Below are positions 1 to 6,956 of a stretch of 64,000 bases of DNA, one piece after another. This DNA comes from Thiofilum sp. Lineage in GTDB: Bacteria > Pseudomonadota > Gammaproteobacteria > Thiotrichales > Thiotrichaceae. The position numbers and the translations under genes were made by a program. The first letter of the stretch is position 1; each line of letters begins with the position of its first letter. The stretch covers positions 620,001-684,000 of the forward strand of contig NZ_JADJTF010000001.1 in assembly GCF_016711335.1 (NCBI RefSeq), read 5' to 3'. The notes under the pieces were generated by a model. It saw only the letters and a list, made by a program, of their open reading frames with translations, was not told the DNA's origin and did not search any database.

Positions 1-2
1 TT

Positions 3-65
3 GGCATTGACTCGCTAAATGAGTTAATCAATAACGGTCTATCCGTAAAACATCTGCGCTTTTAA
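3..65 (+). CDS. C-terminal end of a gene cut by the window edge (tentative)
   Basis: An open frame runs in from the left edge and stops with TAA at 63-65. It encodes about 20 residues ending in SLNELINNGLSVKHLRF. The residues have a normal, helical composition, so this may be the tail of a protein whose body lies outside the window. It is too short to identify. Confidence 0.3.
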   Translation, partial: GIDSLNELINNGLSVKHLRF

Positions 66-395
66 TAATGAATAGAGTCTGTCAAATAAACTGTGTAACC
101 AATTTTCATTAGGGCGGGGAAAGGAACGCACACTCTGCCGAACATCAGTGAAAGTTCTATAAAAAATGAATCTGCATGTTAATTCCCGGTGGGGGTGCAT
201 TTTTTAATTAATGTGAGATGAGCCGCTGATCTGAGGCTGTATAGGAAGCTATTAGTGGTGTTGATTTTTTGTAGTGATTTGAAGATCAATGTCTTTTCTT
301 GTATATGTAACGACTTCATATTGCCGTTTAGCAAGGGTTCAAACGATCTCAGTCGTCTGGGCTTGCCGCAGCGACGCAGTTGGTAAGGTTCACAA
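66..395. other. Intergenic stretch without a recognisable gene
   Basis: No convincing coding frame, RNA gene or strong hairpin was found here. The last part runs into a degenerate copy of the repeat that makes up the next gene. The open frame on the minus strand across this region mostly mirrors repeat sequence and has no ribosome binding site I can support. Confidence 0.5.
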
Positions 396-467
396 ATGAT
401 TTCTATCGTCAACCTGAAGTCGAGACCTTTGCGGGTTTCCATAATGAAGTTAGGAGAGTTCAAATGA
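396..467 (+). pseudogene. Degenerate, truncated copy of the repeat start
   Basis: From ATG 396 the frame reads MISIVNLKSRPLRVS and stops with TGA at 465-467. This matches the start of the repeats in the following gene (MISTINPKLGPLRVS), and the DNA before it (GGTTCACAAATG) equals the DNA before repeat 2. The copy is cut off after about 23 codons. Its TGA overlaps the ATG at 464 of the intact gene, so it could act as a short upstream frame translationally coupled to it. Both the remnant and the coupling are read directly from sequence; any role is inference. Confidence 0.5.
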
Positions 468-1340
468 TTTCTACCATCAATCCGAAGTTAGGACCTTTAC
501 GAGTCTCCGTGAAGTTTCCGCATGACACTCCCGCACTGGTGGGTACGATGCGGTGGAATCGCGGTGAGTACAACATCATCTGGGACGAGGGCCAGCATTA
601 TAATATCGTAAAAAAACCCCGTGAGTGGGTTAATAACGCTTATGTGACTATTGGAGATGAGCCAGCTGCACAGCTCGGAGGCACGGCATTCGTCGATCTC
701 GCCAAACGGACTGTGGAACTCCGTGAATCGAGCCTAACGTTGGGTGGGAAAGGTTCACAAATGGTTTCTACCATCAATCCGAAGTTAGGACCTTTACGAG
801 TCTCCGTGAAGTTTCCGCATGACACTCCCGCACTGGTGGGTACGATGCGGTGGAATCGCGGTGAGTACAACATCATCTGGGACGAGGGCCAGCATTATAA
901 TATCGTAAAAACCCCCCGTGAGTGGGTTGACGACGCTTATATAACCATTGGAGACGAACCCGCTGCACAGCTCGGAGGCACGGCATTCATCGATCTCGCC
1001 AAACGAACTGTGGAATTCAGTGAATCGAGCCTAACGTTAGGTGGGGAAGACGAGCTAGACAGAGTGCAAAGCTTCGAGGAGAAGCGTGTCACTGTTAAAT
1101 TTCCGCATGATACCCCCGCACTGATGGGTACCATGTCCCGTAAGGATGATGAGTATTGCATCATCTGGGACGAGGGGCAGCATTACAATAGCGTAAAAAA
1201 ACCTCGTGAGTGGGTTGACGACGCTTATGTGACTATTGAAGACGAACCCGCCGCACGGCTTGGAGGCACGGCATTCGTCGATCTCGCCAGACGGACTGTG
1301 GAATTCAGTGAATCGCGCTTAACGTTGGGTGGCAGGGAGG
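464..1340 (+). repeat. Tandem in-frame DNA repeat, period 297 bp, three units
   Basis: Unit 1 starts at 464 and unit 2 at 761, a 297-bp (99-codon) step, and long stretches match base for base. Unit 3 begins near 1058, its matching core is offset by 288 bp, and it is more diverged. The DNA identity of units 1 and 2 points to recent duplication or ongoing gene conversion, and copy number may vary between strains. Confidence 0.8.
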
Positions 1341-1669
1341 AGGACAGGGAGGAAGACAGGCAGCAGAGACAAGAGGCCGAACAGCAACGGCAGTTTCAGC
1401 CGAACCTTAGCGCGGAGGAGGCGTCCTTCGGCAAGACAGAGGTAGTCCTTCGCAGGGCAGAGGCAGCCCTTGACGGTATCAACTGGAGCGATCCGGCACA
1501 CATCGAATCGTGCATCAATCGTGCCCTCCGCTGCATAGAGGAGGTAGCAGCTCAAGACATCGATGTGCTTAGCCGCGCACTGACCACCTGCTCGGTTCTT
1601 TGGAACAGTCGACCTCTCGAACGCGCACGCTTTCAGAAGCTTGTGGACGAGAAGTTTGCGAAGCGTTGA
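464..1669 (+). CDS. Unrecognised protein of three tandem repeats plus coiled-coil and helical tail
   Basis: I do not recognise this family. From ATG 464 (SD TAGGAG 6-8 bases upstream) it encodes about 401 residues; a TTG at 380 in the same frame is a weaker start. Three copies of a beta-looking unit of about 95 residues follow each other, with shared cores VKFPHDTPALVGTM, IIWDEGQHYN, KPREWV and LGGTAFVDLA. Copies 1 and 2 are almost identical even in DNA; copy 3 has diverged. A charged Arg/Glu/Gln coiled coil (about residues 300-325) and a helical C-terminal domain of about 85 residues with two Cys follow. There is no signal peptide or membrane segment, so it is probably cytoplasmic. It is more GC-rich than the downstream exporter, hinting at a separate origin. 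Confidence 0.65.
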   Translation: MISTINPKLGPLRVSVKFPHDTPALVGTMRWNRGEYNIIWDEGQHYNIVKKPREWVNNAYVTIGDEPAAQLGGTAFVDLAKRTVELRESSLTLGGKGSQMVSTINPKLGPLRVSVKFPHDTPALVGTMRWNRGEYNIIWDEGQHYNIVKTPREWVDDAYITIGDEPAAQLGGTAFIDLAKRTVEFSESSLTLGGEDELDRVQSFEEKRVTVKFPHDTPALMGTMSRKDDEYCIIWDEGQHYNSVKKPREWVDDAYVTIEDEPAARLGGTAFVDLARRTVEFSESRLTLGGREEDREEDRQQRQEAEQQRQFQPNLSAEEASFGKTEVVLRRAEAALDGINWSDPAHIESCINRALRCIEEVAAQDIDVLSRALTTCSVLWNSRPLERARFQKLVDEKFAKR

Positions 1670-1741
1670 AGACGTGCTTGAGGCTCCTGAAGAAGCGCTC
1701 CCTTTAGGAATTTGCCGCCGTTGTAGCGCCTGTTGTAACAC

Positions 1742-1768
1742 GGCTAAGGTGCTGACCCAACCTTAGCC
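1742..1768 (+). terminator. Hairpin after the repeat gene
   Basis: GGCTAAGGT (1742-1750) pairs perfectly with ACCTTAGCC (1760-1768) across a 9-nt loop. There is no U-rich tail, so it may be a processing or Rho-assisted site rather than a classic intrinsic terminator. Confidence 0.4.
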
Positions 1769-1930
1769 CGCCTTGGGGAGGTTGGATTGTGGTGCTTTCA
1801 GTATTGCCTTGTGAATCTGCGCTGCGCGTGTTGCGAAGCGCTTGCCTCCCAAGTCAAGATCGTTGAGTTTGGTAGCTGTCCAGTTCATAGGCATAAATTG
1901 CTTATCTTATAGAAACTTACTGATTTGTGT

Positions 1931-1954
1931 ATAAGAAAATGGGTATAGCCCCAT
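1931..1954 (-). terminator. Intrinsic terminator of the MATE-like gene
   Basis: Read on the minus strand, a short stem (ATGGG / CCCAT) is followed at once by TTTTCTTAT, about 20 bases after the stop codon of the exporter. Stem length is modest but the U-rich tail is well placed. Confidence 0.5.
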
Positions 1955-1975
1955 CATTTTATAAATTATAAATCA

Positions 1976-3322
1976 TTATGTCATCTTGCGCTTAATAAAG
2001 CCTCGCAATAAAGCATAATTATAAACAGCTCTAAAATACTCATCACCTATCATTAAAGCAAACATTAAACCCACTGCAACTAACACACTTAAATAGCTAG
2101 CATAATAATAAATACTAAAAAACCCTAACAATAAAGCGATATGACAAGCAATAGATACTATAGTAGAGCGCCCTACATGCTTCAGTAATCTTAAGCCTGT
2201 TAGGGTAATAATATTTTTCACTCTAAAAAAATCAATCAAGGCTAGGCTAGTAAATATGACGATCAAAATAGGCAGGGATTCGGGGGTGCTATATAACTCT
2301 TTAAAGGCAATGCTTTGCACTATAGCAAAGACTATAAGCATAATAATCAAACCTAGGCTAGTGAATAATCGACCCCAACCAATTAAATGTGTCACAGTCA
2401 TTTCAAACTGGTCAAAGTGTTTAGCATTCCAATGAAAGGCTAACTCTCGATTAGTATAACCTACCCATGCTACACCTAGTGCCCCCACCATTTGAAACCA
2501 AGGCATTAGCATAGTGCGCGTTACAAAAGCCGCTTGACTAATATGCGACAATAACGCTATGAAAACATAAGTCATAACGGTATAAGAGCCAGCCTCTAAT
2601 GAGGAGATAAAACCAGTTTTAATAATTTGCCAGTCATTAGCCCTATCACTAAATAATGCACGCCACTGCTTAAAGCTAGTAGTCTGGTTGTATAGCATCA
2701 ATATAATTAAACCAATAGGTACTAAAACCTGACTCAGTAAGGTAGCTGCACCAATCCCTAATAAATACCACTCATTATTTTTACCATAAAACACCCAATA
2801 GCAAATAATATTCAAAATCACATTCAATGCTACAATAGTCAAGCTGCTATAGAGATTGATTTTAGCCATACGATAGATATTAAAGATAGCATTCAAGCCA
2901 CGACGCAAAGCGACAAAGATAGCACCTAATAAAATCAATATAATAAAGGGATAATTTAAGTGCTGATAATCACTAGATAAATTAACTGTCTTTAGTAGAT
3001 AAGGCACTAATGCTAAAATAGCAACAACATAAACCAACCCAGTAAGTAGAGTTAAGACTAAAGTTTTATTAATCCAAAAGTGCTTACGCTCTTCCGTTAG
3101 GTTAGGATCGGCTAGATGTGCGGCTGTGATATTAGCAATGGTTTGGCTAGTGACGAATACAATAATCAATAAACTATGCGTCACACCTAAAACGGTAACA
3201 AACTTAGGTTCTACTAAGGCAATAAAAACGGTATCCAAAATACCCAATATAAATAATACTGAAAACTCAAGATAGTTAGGTATATAAATAGTTAAAAAGG
3301 TTTTATTTTTAAGCAATGACAT
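1976..3322 (-). CDS. MATE-like multidrug/toxin exporter (12 membrane segments)
   Basis: The 448-residue product is a polytopic inner-membrane protein with about 12 hydrophobic helices in two halves, as in the MATE/NorM branch of the MOP flippase superfamily. These proteins export cationic drugs or toxins using Na+ or H+ gradients. The start MSLLKNKTF leads directly into helix 1 with no signal peptide. Length matches the family (about 440-480). Family assignment rests on topology and general pattern, not on a diagnostic motif, so a polysaccharide-flippase-like relative is possible. The gene is markedly AT-rich compared with its left neighbour and stands alone with its own terminator. Confidence 0.6.
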   Translation of the reverse strand: MSLLKNKTFLTIYIPNYLEFSVLFILGILDTVFIALVEPKFVTVLGVTHSLLIIVFVTSQTIANITAAHLADPNLTEERKHFWINKTLVLTLLTGLVYVVAILALVPYLLKTVNLSSDYQHLNYPFIILILLGAIFVALRRGLNAIFNIYRMAKINLYSSLTIVALNVILNIICYWVFYGKNNEWYLLGIGAATLLSQVLVPIGLIILMLYNQTTSFKQWRALFSDRANDWQIIKTGFISSLEAGSYTVMTYVFIALLSHISQAAFVTRTMLMPWFQMVGALGVAWVGYTNRELAFHWNAKHFDQFEMTVTHLIGWGRLFTSLGLIIMLIVFAIVQSIAFKELYSTPESLPILIVIFTSLALIDFFRVKNIITLTGLRLLKHVGRSTIVSIACHIALLLGFFSIYYYASYLSVLVAVGLMFALMIGDEYFRAVYNYALLRGFIKRKMT

Positions 3323-3350
3323 GATAATAGTGGTAATTTAATGAGTAACA

Positions 3351-3379
3351 ATGCTTCCCTGCTAAACAATAGGAAGCAT
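3351..3379 (-). terminator. Hairpin downstream of the GST / small peptide unit
   Basis: ATGCTTCC (3351-3358) and GGAAGCAT (3372-3379) form a perfect 8-bp stem with a 13-nt loop. It lies just beyond the small peptide gene on the minus strand and before the MATE-like gene. No clear U tract follows, so its termination role is inferred from position. Confidence 0.35.
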
Positions 3380-3414
3380 CTTTAGAATAAAATAGAATTA
3401 GAGAGTCATGAATA

Positions 3415-3513
3415 TTAATTAGAGTGCGGCTGAATAAATAACGCCTCTTCTTTAGCGAATGTAGTGGTGCTAAGCAGTATCCAACTTAGCACGCATACGG
3501 TGAGAAACCTCAT
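3415..3513 (-). CDS. Small predicted secreted peptide (32 residues) coupled to GST
   Basis: The start ATG (3511-3513) overlaps the TGA stop of the GST gene in an ATGA arrangement, the usual layout for translational coupling. The product begins MRFLTVCVLSWILLSTTTFA, a near-ideal signal peptide with an Ala-rich cleavage site. A 12-residue remainder (KEEALFIQPHSN) follows. Size is below normal annotation limits. The coupling and signal-like sequence argue that it is real, but a chance frame cannot be excluded. No function can be assigned. Confidence 0.45.
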   Translation of the reverse strand: MRFLTVCVLSWILLSTTTFAKEEALFIQPHSN

Positions 3514-4154
3514 TGGGCTTGCGCTTTTAAAGCTGCTTCATGAGCTTCACGTTCACGCGCTTTGGCGAGAGCAGGACGTGCTTGTGTACGTTGTCGATAG
3601 GCTTCTAGTTTTTCATCGCCTAAATCCATTTTTAAGCCGCGTGTTGCCCATGTGAGTATATGGCTCAATAAAACATCAGCGACAGTAAATTGCTCACCTA
3701 AAATAAATGTTTTGTCACCTAAGCCTTGTGCTAATACCTTGAGCTGGCGTTTAAATTCCCACTCAGCACTAGGAAGCACGGCTGGACAACGTTGATCAGG
3801 TGGGAAAGCGAAGGTATGTTTCGCCATTAACCATAAGGGTTGCTCTAATTCGCTAGAGGCAAAAAAGCACCATTGGTCGTGTAACGCACGCTCTGACGTA
3901 CCTACTGCGGGAATCAGCCCTGCTGCGGGTACTTTATCGGCAATATAAATACCAATTGCAGCGGATTCAGTGAGTATTAAATCACCATCGACCAAGGCAG
4001 GCACTTTGCCAGAGGGATTAAGATTAATAAAAGGCGGTTTAAAGCCTTCACCTGATTTTAGGTCAATAACGGTGTAGTGATAATCTAAGCCAGCTTCTTC
4101 TAATACCCATGCGACACGGGTGGAGCGAGTCATAGGGCAACCGTATAAATGCAT
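3510..4154 (-). CDS. Glutathione S-transferase family protein
   Basis: The 214-residue cytosolic protein has the two-domain GST plan. The N-terminal thioredoxin-like domain (about 1-78) carries a CPMTRS loop at residues 6-11 and the glutathione-binding NPSGKVPAL / TES segments (46-54 and 62-64). An all-helical C-terminal domain with TVADVLLSH follows. Such enzymes conjugate or reduce electrophiles with glutathione. The specific substrate is unknown. The catalytic residue is likely the Ser or Cys of the N-terminal loop (inference). It is transcribed divergently from qmcA, and a small peptide gene is coupled to its stop codon. Confidence 0.85.
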   Translation of the reverse strand: MHLYGCPMTRSTRVAWVLEEAGLDYHYTVIDLKSGEGFKPPFINLNPSGKVPALVDGDLILTESAAIGIYIADKVPAAGLIPAVGTSERALHDQWCFFASSELEQPLWLMAKHTFAFPPDQRCPAVLPSAEWEFKRQLKVLAQGLGDKTFILGEQFTVADVLLSHILTWATRGLKMDLGDEKLEAYRQRTQARPALAKAREREAHEAALKAQAQ

Positions 4155-4277
4155 ATCAATACTCCTAGTGGTATGGTGAAATAACAGTAGCCAGATTATG
4201 CGCTGAAACCTAAAGCCTTACCATTGATCTTAAAAGGCTGATAATAACGACAAATAAGGCTGAAACACGATAAACTA

Positions 4278-4289
4278 ATGATTAATCAT
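4278..4289. promoter_or_regulatory. 12-bp perfect palindrome upstream of qmcA
   Basis: ATGATTAATCAT is self-complementary and lies 22 bases before the qmcA start, in the divergent region shared with the GST gene. It could be an operator or overlap a promoter. No regulator can be named. Confidence 0.3.
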
Positions 4290-4311
4290 AACAATCGATA
4301 AGGAGCACTCC

Positions 4312-5205
4312 ATGTTAGAGTTTGCATTAGGCATCTTAATCTTAGGCGTTGTCCTATTATTTATGGCGGTTAAAACCGTCCCTCAAGGCTATGCGTATAC
4401 CGTTGAGCGCTTTGGTCGCTATGTACGTACCTTACAACCCGGTCTAGGAGTGATTTTTCCTATCGTTAACCGCATCGGGCATAAAGTGAATATGATGGAA
4501 CAAGTGCTCGATATTATGCCTCAGCAAGTCATTACCGCTGACAATGCGAATGTGACGGTCGATGGCGTGATCTTCTATCAAATCTTTGATCCCGCCAAAG
4601 CCTCCTATGAGGTCACTCATTTAGAAACCGCTATTATGAATCTGAGCATGACTAATCTACGCTCGGTCTGCGGTAATTTTGAATTGGATGCGTTATTGAG
4701 CAAGCGTGATGAAATCGGTACTCGCTTGTTAGCCATTATCGACCAAGCGACCAATGCGTGGGGCGTGAAAGTACTGCGGGTGGAGATTAAAGACATTGAG
4801 CCGCCTGAAGGGCTGATTCGTGCGATGAATTTACAAATGACCGCTGAGCGCCAAAAGCGGGCGCAGATCACCGAGGCTCAAGGTAAAAAAGAGGCGCAAA
4901 TTCTAGAAGCAGAAGGCGCTAAAACCGCCGCTGTATTACTCGCTGAAGCTCGTGAGCGTGAAGCACAAGCCGAAGCAAAAGCCACTCAAATGGTATCTGA
5001 AGCGGTAGCCCAAGGTGATCCCCAAGCTTTAAATTATTTTATTGCGCAAAAATATGTAGAAGCGTTAGGTAAATTCGCCGAATCCAATCAGCAGAAAACC
5101 ATTTTCATGCCTCTAGATACCACCAGTCTATTAGGTTCCATTGGTAGTATTAATGAGCTGTGGAAAGCCGCTCAAGATAATTTTAAAGCACCGAAGGGAG
5201 GCTAA
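4312..5205 (+). CDS. qmcA: QmcA-like SPFH/stomatin membrane protein
   Basis: The 297-residue protein starts with one membrane anchor (about residues 3-20). The SPFH/prohibitin domain follows (about 20-190, including TVPQGYAYTVERFGRY), then an Ala/Glu/Lys coiled coil (about 185-240). This is the paraslipin/QmcA class, which forms large ring assemblies at membrane microdomains and is linked to control of membrane proteases such as FtsH. The start is preceded by AAGGAG at good spacing. The nfeD partner follows after 3 bases, the conserved slipin-NfeD pairing (qmcA-ybbJ in E. coli), so the two very likely form one operon. Confidence 0.88.
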   Translation: MLEFALGILILGVVLLFMAVKTVPQGYAYTVERFGRYVRTLQPGLGVIFPIVNRIGHKVNMMEQVLDIMPQQVITADNANVTVDGVIFYQIFDPAKASYEVTHLETAIMNLSMTNLRSVCGNFELDALLSKRDEIGTRLLAIIDQATNAWGVKVLRVEIKDIEPPEGLIRAMNLQMTAERQKRAQITEAQGKKEAQILEAEGAKTAAVLLAEAREREAQAEAKATQMVSEAVAQGDPQALNYFIAQKYVEALGKFAESNQQKTIFMPLDTTSLLGSIGSINELWKAAQDNFKAPKGG

Positions 5206-5208
5206 GGG

Positions 5209-5649
5209 ATGGAAATTGCTTATTGGCATTGGCTGAGTTTAGGCGTGCTACTATTCGCTTTAGAAATCGTAGTTCCGGGTGCGATTTTAATGTGGTTTGG
5301 CTTTGGCGCTATTGTTACCGGTATTGTTTTATGGTTGATTCCATCATTTACCCTAGCCGCACAACTAATTGTATTTGTCATTTTATCCATTATTAGCCTA
5401 TTAGCTTGGCGTAAATCACCTTGGTATAAAGATGAAACTACCCCTTCTGATACTCCGGGGCTGAATAATCGCCTCCAAAGTCATATAGGCAAGGTTTATA
5501 TGCTCAGTACACCTATTATTAATGGGCGCGGCTCGGTAGAAGTCGATGGTTCTATATGGCAAGTACAAGGTGCTGATTTACCTGCGGGTACACGAGTAAA
5601 AGTGGTGAGTTTAGACGGAACCTTTTTTAATGTGACCGCAGCAGAGTAA
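5209..5649 (+). CDS. NfeD-like membrane protein (short form, YbbJ-type)
   Basis: The 146-residue protein has three hydrophobic segments in the first 70 residues and then a soluble C-terminal beta domain (about 80-146) of the NfeD OB-fold type (GKVYMLSTPI, GRGSVEVDGSIWQVQG). It lacks the ClpP-like protease domain of long NfeD proteins. It follows qmcA directly, ends in a strong terminator, and probably helps assemble or recruit the stomatin-like partner at the membrane. Confidence 0.85.
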   Translation: MEIAYWHWLSLGVLLFALEIVVPGAILMWFGFGAIVTGIVLWLIPSFTLAAQLIVFVILSIISLLAWRKSPWYKDETTPSDTPGLNNRLQSHIGKVYMLSTPIINGRGSVEVDGSIWQVQGADLPAGTRVKVVSLDGTFFNVTAAE

Positions 5650-5667
5650 AGTACTACTCTACTATTA

Positions 5668-5697
5668 AGTACTCGACTAGGGAGTGAGTCGAGTACT
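5668..5697. terminator. Strong hairpin between convergent genes
   Basis: AGTACTCGACT (5668-5678) pairs perfectly with AGTCGAGTACT (5687-5697) across an 8-nt loop. It lies between the end of nfeD and the end of the DUF3037 gene, so it can serve both strands. Both arms contain the hexamer AGTACT that recurs through the window. Confidence 0.65.
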
Positions 5698-5702
5698 TTC
5701 TA

Positions 5703-6107
5703 CTAAGTATTAAAGCCAATGCGCTCAATATAGCGACTATATAAGTGCTCGAATGTATGGGCGGGGGATTCACTCAAAATGGCTCGTGTTCCACTGTAGC
5801 TAATTAACCCATCTCGTGGGACAACACGATAATCATAATATTGTATTTTTCGCTGTTCTGCTAATATAGCTTTTAAACCATTAAACTCTAAAATAACACT
5901 CTCTAACGCTTGAGTAAGTACTTCCTCTTTTAAAGGTGCAAAGAAATCAAGTATTCGTTGATTATGCTCTTTAGCCAGCACTTTAAAATGCAACTCATAA
6001 GTTAACATAGACACCAATACCACACCAACATTCGCAAACTCATCCGAATCGACTATGGGCTGAAAGCGAATGAGATTATATTTACAAGGATGACGTTTTA
6101 TATACAT
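5703..6107 (-). CDS. DUF3037 family protein
   Basis: The 134-residue protein has the DUF3037 signature near its N terminus: YNLIRFQPIVDSDEFANVGVV, a pattern with an Arg-x-x-Pro turn and an 'E.. NVGVVL' strand. The family has no established biochemical function. It is often found beside HipA-like kinase genes, but none is present here. The rest is a helical, charged segment. It heads an accessory patch with a Uma2 nuclease and a TIR protein, so a role in stress or defence is possible but unproven. Confidence 0.65.
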   Translation of the reverse strand: MYIKRHPCKYNLIRFQPIVDSDEFANVGVVLVSMLTYELHFKVLAKEHNQRILDFFAPLKEEVLTQALESVILEFNGLKAILAEQRKIQYYDYRVVPRDGLISYSGTRAILSESPAHTFEHLYSRYIERIGFNT

Positions 6108-6219
6108 TTCACATAGTAAAGCTGATTATCGGACGCAAGACATAAAAAGGGGCGTGTCATGCCTAGATTAGAACGTTTAATAACCTCAATAACTTCTAAC
6201 ACTACAAATACTCTTAAAA

Positions 6220-6792
6220 TTATTGCTCAACTCTAAAAAAACTATACAACTCATCAATAGCAATTTTGAGATCGACGGATTCTAAATGCAGTACTTGCCC
6301 GCTGATGTACTGTTCTTTTGTCCATTCAGTGCGGCGGCGATATAGTTCTACAAAAGGTGAGTCCTGTGAGCATAAAACATACTCTTGCAAACTAGGAATA
6401 AGCCGATAGCCATTGAGTTTTTCAATGCGATCTTTTTGTACCGTAGTGACTGATAATACTTCGATAATTAAACACGGTGCGCGATTAATATAAGCATCTT
6501 TTTCTTCTTCACAGCTTACTTGTACATCGGGGTAGTAATAGCGTGTATCGCCTAGGGTATCAATTGCTACTTTCATATCGGATTGAAACACTTGGCAGGG
6601 TTTACCGCGCAAGTGCATAAATAATTGTGCAAATAAATAGCCTGATAATAAATTATGAGTGCGGCTCGCTCCTGCCATTGCGTAAATATAGCCATTATTA
6701 TATTCGCAGCGTTCGCCATCATCAGCACGGTCATTTTCTAGGCGTAGGTACTCTGCGGGGCTGACATGATTGGGTTTCGGTAATGCGGTCAT
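6220..6792 (-). CDS. Uma2 family (DUF820) PD-(D/E)xK endonuclease-like protein
   Basis: The 190-residue protein matches the Uma2/DUF820 pattern: an early acidic stretch with CEYNNGYIYAM (about 29-39), the YPDV strand with D89, then LIIEVLS (E111) and DRIEKLNGY (D121, K125). The acidic pair and the EVLS strand form the expected restriction-endonuclease-fold active site. The family is amplified in cyanobacteria and filamentous bacteria, its substrates are unknown, and many members may be inactive. The tail after LQEYVL is a beta-rich extension of normal length. It stands alone on the minus strand. Confidence 0.8.
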   Translation of the reverse strand: MTALPKPNHVSPAEYLRLENDRADDGERCEYNNGYIYAMAGASRTHNLLSGYLFAQLFMHLRGKPCQVFQSDMKVAIDTLGDTRYYYPDVQVSCEEEKDAYINRAPCLIIEVLSVTTVQKDRIEKLNGYRLIPSLQEYVLCSQDSPFVELYRRRTEWTKEQYISGQVLHLESVDLKIAIDELYSFFRVEQ

Positions 6793-6956
6793 GGCTTAGT
6801 ACTCTGATGCAGTAATGTGGTTAGTTTAGCAGATTTAGCTAGGTACTTAGCCTATTGAATCAATATGTATTGCTTTGGATTAGCGCTTTAAGACAAGGGC
6901 AATTTACTCTTAATTCCGCTATTATTCCTTTCGTCCCCTCTTTATGACCACTGACC

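Larger units (their letters stand above)
1670..1975. other. Intergenic region between the repeat protein and the MATE-like gene
   Basis: It holds a hairpin (1742-1768) after the repeat gene and a terminator for the minus-strand exporter near its right end. A short out-of-frame stretch at 1670-1773 could encode a Cys-rich peptide (CRRCSACC) but has no start or ribosome site I trust. Nothing else was seen. Confidence 0.5.

Noticed and set aside
380..463. TTG at 380 as the true start of the repeat protein
   Set aside because: It has no ribosome site, and the stretch to 463 is a frame-shifted reading of a decayed repeat; ATG 464 has TAGGAG.
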